Positions 40,207 through 47,690 of a DNA stretch of 64,000 bases are shown here, piece after piece. The DNA is from DATJZG01 sp035499295 (GTDB lineage: Bacteria; Myxococcota; Myxococcia; Myxococcales; Anaeromyxobacteraceae): positions 23,988 through 87,987 of the forward strand of contig DATJZG010000156.1 of assembly GCA_035499295.1 (NCBI GenBank), given 5' to 3'. Position 1 is the stretch's first letter. Each line of letters begins with the position of its first letter. Under the pieces are notes generated by a model. The model was not told the origin of the DNA and searched no databases. It was given only the letters and a program-made list of their open reading frames with translations. The position numbers and the translations under genes were made by a program.

Positions 40207-41696
40207 TCGCCACCCTCCTCGCTCTCGCCCTGGCCGCCCCCTTGGACGCCCCGACCGTGCGGGTGGCGTCGAAGAAGTTCACCGAGTCGGTGCTCCTCGC
40301 CGAGCTCGCCGCCGAGCTGGCCGAGATCGCCGGCGCCCGGGCGGTGCGAAGGGAGGAGCTCGGCGGGACGCGGGTGCTGTGGGAGGCGCTCCTGCGCGGG
40401 GACGTGGACCTCTACCCGGACTACACCGGCACGCTGTGGCGAGAGATCCTCGGGCGCGCCCCGGGGGACGCGGCGGAGCTCGAGCGCCTCCTCTCGCAGA
40501 AGGGCGTGGCGGTGACCCGTCCCCTCGGGTTCCAGGACTCCTACGCCATCGGGATGCGCCGCGCCCTGGCCGACCGGCTCGGGATCGAGACCGTGTCCGA
40601 CCTGGCCCGCCACCCCGAGCTGCACCTCGCCTTCACCGACGAGTTCATGGATCGCGCCGAGGGCTGGCCCGCGTTGCGCGACCGCTACCGCCTCGCCCAT
40701 CGCGGGGTCCGCGGCCTCGACCACGACATCGCCTACCGCGCCCTTTCGGCCGGCGAGATCGACGCCACCGACCTCTACACCACCGACGCCGAGATCCGGC
40801 GCTACGACCTCCGTGCGCTCGCGGACGACCGGCAAGCCTTCCCGGAGTACCAGGCTGTCCTCGTCTATCGCGCCGATCTGGCGGAGCGCGCTCCCCTGGC
40901 CCTCACCTCCATCCGGCGGCTCGAGGGGCGCATCTCGGCGCCACAGATGATCGCCATGAACGCCAGGGTGCGATTCGAGGGCGCACCGGCGGCGGAGGTG
41001 ACGGCGGAATTCCTCGCCACCACCCTCGACCTCCACCCGACGGTGAGCGTCGCCGGCTTCTGGGCGCGCCTCCTGCAGCGCACCGAGGAGCACGTGCTGC
41101 TCGTCGCCATCGCGCTCTCCGCCGCGATGGCGGTGGCGATCCCGCTCGGCATCTGGGCCGCGCGCCGTCGCCGCGCCGGCAAGGTGATCCTGGGAGTGGT
41201 CGGGATCGTCCAGACCGTCCCCTCGCTCGCGCTCCTGGTCTTCATGATCCCGATCCTCGGCATCGGGGCCCGGCCGGCGGTGGCGGCCCTCGCCCTCTAC
41301 GGCCTGCTCCCGGTGGTGCGGAACACGCACGCCGGCCTCGTCGGGATTCCCCCCGACCTGCGCGAATCGGCCGAGGCGCTCGGCCTCTCCCGCTTCGCCC
41401 GGCTGCGCCTCGTCGAGCTGCCACTCGCCTCTCCGTCGATCCTGGCCGGCGTGAAGACCTCGGCGGTCATCACCGTGGGCACCGCCACCCTGGGAGCGCT
41501 CGTCGGGGCCGGCGGTTACGGACAGCCCATCCTCACCGGCATCCGGCTCGCCTCCACCTCGCTCATCCTCGAGGGGGCAATCCCGGCGGCGCTCCTGGCG
41601 CTCGCTGTCCAGGGGCTCTTCGACCTCCTGGAACGCGCCCTCGTTCCTCGCGGCCTCACCCTCGCCGCCTCCGAGACCCGCTCGGGGTCCCGCTGA
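40203..41696 (+). CDS. Fused substrate-binding protein and permease of a betaine/choline/ergothioneine-type ABC importer
   Basis: A 497-residue two-domain protein. Residues 1-15 form a short signal-like segment (MIATLLALALAAPLDAP). Residues about 17-275 are an OpuAC/OpuCC-type binding protein (VRVASKKFTESVLLAELAAE, DLYPDYTGTLWREIL, LGFQDSYAIGMRRALADRLG, DEFMDRAEGWP). Residues about 283-485 are an OpuBB-type permease with five membrane segments and the EAA loop region (IPPDLRESAEALGLSRFARL). The binding domain precedes the permease; the EgtU and OpuFB fusions I recall have the opposite order. GTG 40203 overlaps the ATPase stop. Likely cargo is a quaternary amine (glycine betaine, choline, carnitine) or ergothioneine; aromatic cage residues cannot be verified by eye. 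Confidence 0.85.
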   Translation: MIATLLALALAAPLDAPTVRVASKKFTESVLLAELAAELAEIAGARAVRREELGGTRVLWEALLRGDVDLYPDYTGTLWREILGRAPGDAAELERLLSQKGVAVTRPLGFQDSYAIGMRRALADRLGIETVSDLARHPELHLAFTDEFMDRAEGWPALRDRYRLAHRGVRGLDHDIAYRALSAGEIDATDLYTTDAEIRRYDLRALADDRQAFPEYQAVLVYRADLAERAPLALTSIRRLEGRISAPQMIAMNARVRFEGAPAAEVTAEFLATTLDLHPTVSVAGFWARLLQRTEEHVLLVAIALSAAMAVAIPLGIWAARRRRAGKVILGVVGIVQTVPSLALLVFMIPILGIGARPAVAALALYGLLPVVRNTHAGLVGIPPDLRESAEALGLSRFARLRLVELPLASPSILAGVKTSAVITVGTATLGALVGAGGYGQPILTGIRLASTSLILEGAIPAALLALAVQGLFDLLERALVPRGLTLAASETRSGSR

Positions 41697-41810
41697 GGGC
41701 GGTCCCGGGCCAAGCCGAGAGGCCCGATCCACCCCGCGCGGGTCGGCGCCCATCCGTCAAAAGATGCTTAGGTTCGCCGTGCAGGTCGCAACCGGGCGGC
41801 GAGGACGGCA

Positions 41811-41826
41811 GTGCGCAATGCACGCC
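41811..41826 (+). promoter_or_regulatory. Candidate enhancer (UAS) upstream of kdp
   Basis: GTGCGCAATGCACGCC contains TGC-N5-GCA (41812-41822) and agrees at 13 of 16 positions with the reverse complement of 51078-51093. It lies about 90-100 bp before the predicted kdp transcription start, the usual place for an NtrC-type activator. Confidence 0.5.
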
Positions 41827-41886
41827 CGGTTCGGGGCGAGGCGGGAAAAGGGCAGTCTTCACGGCCGCAGCCGACAGAGCTCCGCT

Positions 41887-41902
41887 TGGCCCGGGGCGTG
41901 CT
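41887..41902 (+). promoter_or_regulatory. Candidate sigma-54 promoter of kdp operon
   Basis: TGGCCCGGGGCGTGCT fits the -24/-12 form (GG-N10-GC exact; TGGC-N8-TGC). The predicted start is near 41913, leaving a 24-base leader with GGAGGG. The -12 element is GTGC rather than TTGC, so the match is good but not perfect. Confidence 0.5.
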
Positions 41903-41936
41903 CCTTACCTGCCCCGCAAACGACCCGGAGGGCCCC

Positions 41937-42020
41937 ATGGCCGACGTCGCCATCATCCTCGCAGCGGCACTGTTCTTCGCGATCGCCATCGCCTACGTGG
42001 GCGGCTGCGAGAAGCTCTAG
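41937..42020 (+). CDS. 27-residue membrane peptide upstream of kdpF
   Basis: A 27-codon gene too short for usual gene finding. The product MADVAIILAAALFFAIAIAY has one membrane helix with a soluble VGGCEKL end. GGAGGG lies five bases before the ATG. It is the first gene after the candidate kdp promoter and is followed by kdpF 34 bp on. Similar tiny genes before kdpF occur in other bacteria as I recall, so it may be a second Kdp-associated subunit; that is inference. Confidence 0.6.
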   Translation: MADVAIILAAALFFAIAIAYVGGCEKL

Positions 42021-42053
42021 CAGGGCGCGAGCCCGGGCCGGAAGGGAGCCTTC

Positions 42054-42143
42054 ATGACTTTGGAGTATGCCGTCGGCGTCGCGCTCACCGCGCTTCTCAC
42101 CGCCTACCTCGTCTACGCGCTCGTTCGCCCCGAGCGCTTCTAG
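42054..42143 (+). CDS. kdpF: KdpF, small subunit of Kdp K+ ATPase
   Basis: A 29-residue single-helix peptide (MTLEYAVGVALTALLTAYLV then YALVRPERF). The length and the ending Y-A-L-x-R-P-E-R-F are typical of KdpF, which stabilises the KdpABC complex in the inner membrane. ATG 42054 follows GGAAGGGAG. It ends eight bases before kdpA. Confidence 0.88.
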   Translation: MTLEYAVGVALTALLTAYLVYALVRPERF

Positions 42144-42151
42144 GGACCGCC

Positions 42152-43873
42152 ATGACCGTGAACGGCTGGCTGCAGATCGGCCTCTTCTTCCTCGCCATCC
42201 TGGTGCTGACGAAGCCCGTCGGCCTCTACCTGCACCGGGTCTACGAAGGGGAGCGCCAGCCCCTGCCGCGCCTCCTCGGGCCGGTGGAGCGCTGGCTCTA
42301 CCGGCTCCTGGGAGTCGATCCCGCCAAGGAGCAGGACTGGAAGGGCTACACGGTGGCCATGCTCCTCTTCAGCCTCTTCGGGCTCCTCGGGACCTACCTC
42401 ATCCTGCGGCTGCAGGCGGTCCTTCCCCTCAACCCGAACAAGATGGCGGCCGTCGCCCCGGACCTGGCGCTCAACACCGCCGCGAGCTTCACCACCAACA
42501 CCAACTGGCAGTCCTACTCGGGCGAGTCGACCATGGGCTACCTCGCCCAGATGGCCGGGCTCGCCTGGCACAACTTCACCTCGGCGGCAGTGGGGATCGG
42601 GATCGCCCTGGCGCTCGCTCGCGGCCTCACCCGCCGCCCGGGCCCGGAGGGCGCGAAGACCATCGGCAGCTTCTGGGTCGACCTGGTGCGGGGCACCCTC
42701 TACGTGCTCCTGCCGGTCTCGTTCCTCCTGGCCCTCTTCTTCGTCTCGCAGGGCGTGGTGCAGACGCTCGCGCCGAACGTCGAGATCCAGACGGTCGAGG
42801 GAGCGAAGCAGGTCATCACGCTCGGACCGGTCGCCTCCCAGGAGGTGATCAAGATGTTCGGGACCAACGGCGGCGGCTTCTTCAACGCCAACAGCGCGCA
42901 CCCCTTCGAGAACCCCACCCCGCTCTCGAACTTCGTGCAGCTCATCCTCATCTTCGCCATCCCCGCCGGCCTCACCTACACCTTCGGGAAGATGGCCCGA
43001 GACACCCGCCAGGGCTGGGCGCTCTTCGCCGCCATGGCGGTGTTGTGCACCACGGGCGTGGCAGTCGCCTACGGGGCCGAATCGCACCACAACCCGGCCC
43101 TGGCCGGCCTCGCCGTAAACGACCAGGCCGGCAACACCGAGGGGAAGGAGGTCCGCTTCGGCATCGCCCAGTCCGCGCTCTTCGCCACCGTCACCACCGA
43201 CGCCTCCTGCGGTGCGGTGAACGCGATGCACGACAGCTTCACCCCCATCGGCGGGCTCGTCCCGCTCGTGAACATGCAGCTCGGAGAGGTGATCTTCGGC
43301 GGCGTCGGGGCCGGCCTCTACGGGATGCTCGTGATGGCGGTGCTCACCGTCTTCATCGCCGGCCTGATGGTGGGCCGCACTCCCGAGTACCTGGGAAAGA
43401 AGATCGAGGGAAAGGAGATGAAGCTCGCCGTCCTCTACATCCTCGTCTTCCCGCTGGTGGTGCTCACCCTGGCGGGCTGGTCGGCGGTGGTCCCCTACGG
43501 GACCTCCTCGCTCAACAACGGCGGCCCGCACGGCCTCTCGGAGCTGCTCTACGCCTTCACCAGCGGCGCCGCCAACAACGGCTCCGCCTTCGCCGGCCTG
43601 AACGCCAACACCAAGTTCTGGAACCTCGCCCTGGCCCTCGACATGCTCGCCGGCCGCTTCCTCATGATCGTGCCGGCCATGGGTATCGCCGGCGCCATGA
43701 TCGGGAAGAAGTCGGTGCCCTCCGGCCCCGGCACCTTCCCCACCGACGGCCCCACCTTCGTGGCGCTGCTCGTCTCGGTGGTGATCATCGTCGGGGCGCT
43801 CACCTACTTCCCGGCCCTGTCGCTCGGCCCGGTGCTCGAGCACTTCGCCTCCCTCCAGGGAAAGCTCTTCTAG
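42152..43873 (+). CDS. kdpA: KdpA, K+-binding channel-like subunit
   Basis: A 573-residue inner-membrane protein, close to the usual 557-575. Four pore-like selectivity segments are visible: SFTTNTNWQSYSGE (about residue 113), FGTNGGGFFNANSAHPFENP (about 233), TVTTDASCGAVNAMHD (about 347) and FTSGAANNGSAFAGLN (about 468). It captures K+ and passes it to KdpB. It starts at ATG 42152. It is part of a tight kdpF-A-B-C run (2-14 bp gaps). All key elements are present, so a working high-affinity K+ pump is expected. Confidence 0.96.
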   Translation: MTVNGWLQIGLFFLAILVLTKPVGLYLHRVYEGERQPLPRLLGPVERWLYRLLGVDPAKEQDWKGYTVAMLLFSLFGLLGTYLILRLQAVLPLNPNKMAAVAPDLALNTAASFTTNTNWQSYSGESTMGYLAQMAGLAWHNFTSAAVGIGIALALARGLTRRPGPEGAKTIGSFWVDLVRGTLYVLLPVSFLLALFFVSQGVVQTLAPNVEIQTVEGAKQVITLGPVASQEVIKMFGTNGGGFFNANSAHPFENPTPLSNFVQLILIFAIPAGLTYTFGKMARDTRQGWALFAAMAVLCTTGVAVAYGAESHHNPALAGLAVNDQAGNTEGKEVRFGIAQSALFATVTTDASCGAVNAMHDSFTPIGGLVPLVNMQLGEVIFGGVGAGLYGMLVMAVLTVFIAGLMVGRTPEYLGKKIEGKEMKLAVLYILVFPLVVLTLAGWSAVVPYGTSSLNNGGPHGLSELLYAFTSGAANNGSAFAGLNANTKFWNLALALDMLAGRFLMIVPAMGIAGAMIGKKSVPSGPGTFPTDGPTFVALLVSVVIIVGALTYFPALSLGPVLEHFASLQGKLF

Positions 43874-43875
43874 CC

Positions 43876-45921
43876 ATGGCCCCCAAGACCCGGCAGTCGT
43901 CCATCTTCGACGCGCAGATCCTCCGGCAGGCGGCGATCGAGAGCCTGAAGAAGCTCGATCCGCGGCTGGTGGCGAAGAACCCGGTGATGTTCGTGGTGGA
44001 GGTGGGGAGCCTGCTCACCACGCTCCTTTGGCTCCGCGACCGGATCTTCCACCCGGCGGGGGCCGCGCCCGGCTGGTTCACCCTCACCGTCAGCCTGTGG
44101 CTGTGGTTCACGGTCGTGTTCGCGAACCTGGCCGAGGCGGTGGCCGAGGGGCGCGGCAAGGCGCAGGCCGACGCCCTGCGGAAGATGCGTCGGGACGTGA
44201 CCGCCCGCAAGGTCGTGAATGGGCGCGAGGAACGCGTCTCGGCCTCGTCGCTCCGCAAGGGAGACGTGGTGGTGGTGGAGGCGGGGGAGATGATCCCCGG
44301 CGACGGCGAGATCACCGAGGGCGTCGCCTCGGTGAACGAGTCGGCCATCACCGGCGAGTCGGCGCCGGTCATCCGCGAGTCGGGCGGCGACCGGAGCGCG
44401 GTGACCGGGGGAACCACGGTCCTCTCCGACCGCATCGTGGTCCGCATCACCGTCAACCCCGGCGAGTCCTTCCTCGACCGCATGATCGGCCTGGTGGAGG
44501 GGGCGTCGCGCCAGAAGACGCCGAACGAGATCGCCCTCCACATCCTCCTGGTGGGCCTCACCCTCATCTTCCTCTTCGCCTGCGTCACCCTGGTGCCGCT
44601 GGCCGCCTACTCGGGCATCTCGCTCTCGGTGACCGCCATCGTGGCGCTGCTCGTCTGCCTCATCCCCACCACCATCGGCGGGCTCCTCTCCGCCATCGGC
44701 ATCGCCGGGATGGATCGGCTGTTGCGCAAGAACGTGCTGGCGATGAGCGGGCGCGCCGTCGAGGCCGCCGGGGACGTCGACGTCCTCTTGCTCGACAAGA
44801 CCGGCACCATCACCCTCGGCAACCGCATGGCGACCGAGTTCCTGCCCGCTCCGGGCGTGCGGGTGGAGGACCTCGCCGACGCCGCCCAGCTGGCCAGCCT
44901 GGCCGACGAGACTCCCGAGGGGCGCTCCATCGTGGTGCTCGCGAAGGAGCGCTTCAACTTGCGCGGGCGCGAGCTCCACGGTGAGGCCAAGTTCGTGGCC
45001 TTCAGCGCCCAGACCCGGATGAGCGGCTGCGACGTGGGCGGCCGGGTCATCCGCAAGGGGGCGATGGACGCAGTGGCGAAGCACGTGGCCGCCCTGAACG
45101 GGAGCATGCCCCCGGAGCTCCTGGCCGCCTCCGGTCGAATCAGCGACTCGGGCGGGACGCCGCTCGCCGTCTCCGACGGCCCCCGGGTGCTGGGGGTGGT
45201 CGAGCTGAAGGACGTCGTGAAGGGCGGGATCAAGGAGAGGTTCGAGCGCTTCCGGGCCATGGGCATCCGCACGGTGATGATCACGGGCGACAACCCCCGC
45301 ACCGCCGCCGCCATCGCTCGCGAGGCGGGGGTGGACGACTTCCTCGCCGAGGCCACGCCCGAGGCCAAGATGCGCCTCATCCAGGAGCAGCAGGGGCTCG
45401 GGAAGCTCGTGGCCATGACCGGCGACGGGACCAACGACGCGCCGGCGCTCGCGCAGGCCGACGTGGGGGTCGCCATGAACACCGGGACCCAGGCCGCCAA
45501 GGAGGCCGGGAACATGGTGGACCTCGACTCCAATCCCACCAAGCTCCTCGAGGTGGTCGAGGTGGGCAAGCAGCTCCTCATGACGCGGGGGACGCTCACC
45601 ACCTTCTCCATCGCCAACGACGTCGCCAAGTACTTCGCCATCCTGCCGGCGCTCTTCGTGGCCGCCTACCCGGAGATGGCTCCCCTCGACGTCATGCACC
45701 TCGCCTCTCCCTACAGCGCCATCCTCTCCGCGGTGATCTTCAACGCCGTCATCATCGTGCTCCTCATCCCGCTGGCGCTCCGCGGGGTGCGCTACCGGCC
45801 GCTCGGCGCCGCCGCGGTGCTGCGCCGCTCGCTGCTCGTCTACGGGCTCGGCGGGGTGGTGGCCCCGTTCATCGGCATCAAGCTCATCGACCTGGCGCTG
45901 GCGGCGGCCGGGATCGTCTGA
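43876..45921 (+). CDS. kdpB: KdpB, ATP-driven K+ pump subunit
   Basis: A 681-residue P-type ATPase. The phosphorylation motif DKTGTITLGN lies near residue 308, preceded by IPTTIGGLLSAIGIAG. The actuator TGES is in SAITGESAPVI (about 160), and the hinge motif TGDGTNDAPALAQADVGVAM is near 515. Nucleotide-binding residues are intact. ATG 43876 is two bases after the kdpA stop. It hydrolyses ATP to drive K+ import through KdpA. It is full length and shows nothing unusual. Confidence 0.97.
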   Translation: MAPKTRQSSIFDAQILRQAAIESLKKLDPRLVAKNPVMFVVEVGSLLTTLLWLRDRIFHPAGAAPGWFTLTVSLWLWFTVVFANLAEAVAEGRGKAQADALRKMRRDVTARKVVNGREERVSASSLRKGDVVVVEAGEMIPGDGEITEGVASVNESAITGESAPVIRESGGDRSAVTGGTTVLSDRIVVRITVNPGESFLDRMIGLVEGASRQKTPNEIALHILLVGLTLIFLFACVTLVPLAAYSGISLSVTAIVALLVCLIPTTIGGLLSAIGIAGMDRLLRKNVLAMSGRAVEAAGDVDVLLLDKTGTITLGNRMATEFLPAPGVRVEDLADAAQLASLADETPEGRSIVVLAKERFNLRGRELHGEAKFVAFSAQTRMSGCDVGGRVIRKGAMDAVAKHVAALNGSMPPELLAASGRISDSGGTPLAVSDGPRVLGVVELKDVVKGGIKERFERFRAMGIRTVMITGDNPRTAAAIAREAGVDDFLAEATPEAKMRLIQEQQGLGKLVAMTGDGTNDAPALAQADVGVAMNTGTQAAKEAGNMVDLDSNPTKLLEVVEVGKQLLMTRGTLTTFSIANDVAKYFAILPALFVAAYPEMAPLDVMHLASPYSAILSAVIFNAVIIVLLIPLALRGVRYRPLGAAAVLRRSLLVYGLGGVVAPFIGIKLIDLALAAAGIV

Positions 45922-45935
45922 GGAGGGACCCGACC

Positions 45936-46544
45936 ATGCGCGAAAACCTGCTCCCGGCGCTCCGCGCCACCGTGGTGACGCTCCTCCTCACCGGAGTCGC
46001 CTACCCGCTCGCCGTCACCGGGGTCGCCCGGATCCTCTTCCCGCACCGCTCCGCCGGCAGCCTGGTCGTCGGGGAGGGGAACCGGGTGGTGGGCTCCGAG
46101 CTCCTCGCCCAGGGGTTCTCCGACCCCGCCTACTTCCAGCCGCGGCCGTCGGCGGCCGGCGACAAGGGCTACGACCCCATGGCCTCCGGTGGCTCGAACC
46201 TGGGCCCGACCTCGAAGAAGCTCCGCGACCAGGCGGCCCAGGCGACCGAGAAGCTCGCCAAGGAGAACCCGGACTCCCGCGAGCCCGTCCCGGTGGAGCT
46301 CGTCACCGCCTCGGGGAGCGGGCTCGACCCGCACCTCTCGCCCCGGGCAGCGTACTGGCAGGTGCCGCGGGTGGCCCGGGCGCGGGGGGTCATCGAGGCC
46401 CGGGTGCGCGCGGCGGTGGATGACGCGATCGAGGGTCGCGACCTCGGCATGCTAGGCGAGCCGAGAGTGAACGTGCTCCTGCTCAACCTCGCCATCGACC
46501 GCCAGTTTGGGCGCCCGGCCATCGCGGGTTCGGGTTATCACTAG
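45936..46544 (+). CDS. kdpC: KdpC subunit
   Basis: A 202-residue membrane-anchored periplasmic protein. An N-terminal helix (LRATVVTLLLTGVAYPLAVT) is followed by the family motif G-S-x-L-x-x-Q-x-F (VVGSELLAQGFSDPAYFQPR, about 45-64), LVTASGSGLDPHLSP and ARVRAAVDD-like segments, and an ending LLLNLAIDRQF. KdpC raises the ATP affinity of KdpB. GAGGAGG precedes ATG 45936. It ends four bases before the KdpD-like gene. Confidence 0.95.
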   Translation: MRENLLPALRATVVTLLLTGVAYPLAVTGVARILFPHRSAGSLVVGEGNRVVGSELLAQGFSDPAYFQPRPSAAGDKGYDPMASGGSNLGPTSKKLRDQAAQATEKLAKENPDSREPVPVELVTASGSGLDPHLSPRAAYWQVPRVARARGVIEARVRAAVDDAIEGRDLGMLGEPRVNVLLLNLAIDRQFGRPAIAGSGYH

Positions 46545-46547
46545 GCC

Positions 46548-47690
46548 GTGCCCGGCGGGCGGCAGCGTCCCGAGGACTTCCTGGAGCTGGTGGAGCGCGG
46601 CCGGCGCGGTCGCCTCAAGCTCTACATCGGGTTTGCCGCCGGGGTGGGCAAGACCTGGCGGATGCTGGAGGAGGCCCACGCCCTGCGCAAGCGCGGGATC
46701 GACGTGGTGGGTGCCCTCATCGAGACGCACAGCCGGGCGGAGACCGAGGCGCTCATCGGCGACCTGGAGGTGGTGCCGCGCCGCCGCCTCGAGTACCGCG
46801 GGGTGGTGGTGGAGGAGATGGACCTCGACGCGGTCCTGGCGCGGCGGCCCACCGTGGCCGTCGTCGACGAGATCCCGCACACCAACGTCCCGGGGTCGAG
46901 GAACCGCAAGCGCTACCAGGACGTTCTCGACCTCCTGGTCGCCGGCATCAACGTCATCGGGGCGCTCAACATCCAGCACCTGGAGAGCCTGAACGACCTC
47001 GTGCAGCGCAACACCGGCGTCCAGGTGCGCGAGACCGTTCCCGACTCCTTCCTGGAGCAGGCGGACCAGGTGGTGAACCTAGACCTCGCGGTCGAGGACC
47101 TCCTCGACCGGCTGCGGGCGGGGAAGATCTACCCCGCCGAGCGGATTCCCTGGGCCCTCGAGCACTTCTTCCAGGACGGGAACCTCGCCACCCTGCGGGA
47201 GCTCTCCCTGCGCGAGGTGGCGCAGAGCCTGGACCGCAGCCAGGCGCGCCAGCCGTCGAGCGCCCCGGGAGCGCCGGCGCCGGGCCGGGTGATGGTGTGC
47301 CTCTCCTCCAACCCGCCGCACGCCGCCACGCTCCTGCGGAGGGGCTCGCGCATGGCGGGGCGCCTCAACACCGACTGGTACGTGGTCTACGTCGAGACGC
47401 CGCGCGAGGCGCCGGACAAGATCGACGCGGAGGCGCAGCGCCGGCTGCACGCCAACATGGAGAAGGCGCGCGAGCTCGGGGGCGAGTTCGTGCGCCTGCG
47501 CTCGGCTGTCCCCGCCGACGCCCTCCTCGACTTCGCCCGCACCCACCGGGTGAGCGACCTGGTGGTGGGGCGCACCGAGGAGCCGTGGTGGCGGAGGCTC
47601 CTGCGCCTCTCGGTGGTGGACAAGCTCGTCGACGGCAGCGCCGGCATCGACCTGCACATCGTCTCCTTCGAGGAGGAGGCGCACCCGTGA
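46548..47690 (+). CDS. kdpD: Truncated KdpD: N-terminal sensor and USP domains only
   Basis: A 380-residue protein from GTG 46548. It has the KdpD N-terminal domain with Walker A GFAAGVGKTWRML (residues 28-40), VVDEIPHTNVPGSRNRKRYQ (about 105), and a USP-like domain (about 245-375, VMVCLSSNPPHAATLLRRGS to IVSFEEEAHP). The four membrane helices and kinase core of full KdpD (about 890 residues) are absent; it ends naturally and overlaps the next kinase gene by GTGA. The N-terminal part of KdpD binds c-di-AMP in some bacteria (via USP) or modulates kinase activity, so this may act on the following kinase in trans. Confidence 0.9.
   Translation: MPGGRQRPEDFLELVERGRRGRLKLYIGFAAGVGKTWRMLEEAHALRKRGIDVVGALIETHSRAETEALIGDLEVVPRRRLEYRGVVVEEMDLDAVLARRPTVAVVDEIPHTNVPGSRNRKRYQDVLDLLVAGINVIGALNIQHLESLNDLVQRNTGVQVRETVPDSFLEQADQVVNLDLAVEDLLDRLRAGKIYPAERIPWALEHFFQDGNLATLRELSLREVAQSLDRSQARQPSSAPGAPAPGRVMVCLSSNPPHAATLLRRGSRMAGRLNTDWYVVYVETPREAPDKIDAEAQRRLHANMEKARELGGEFVRLRSAVPADALLDFARTHRVSDLVVGRTEEPWWRRLLRLSVVDKLVDGSAGIDLHIVSFEEEAHP

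Noticed and set aside
41697..41936. A c-di-AMP (ydaO) or other riboswitch before kdp
   Set aside because: I could not match conserved core elements; promoter and dyad explain the visible structure better. An Infernal scan would decide.
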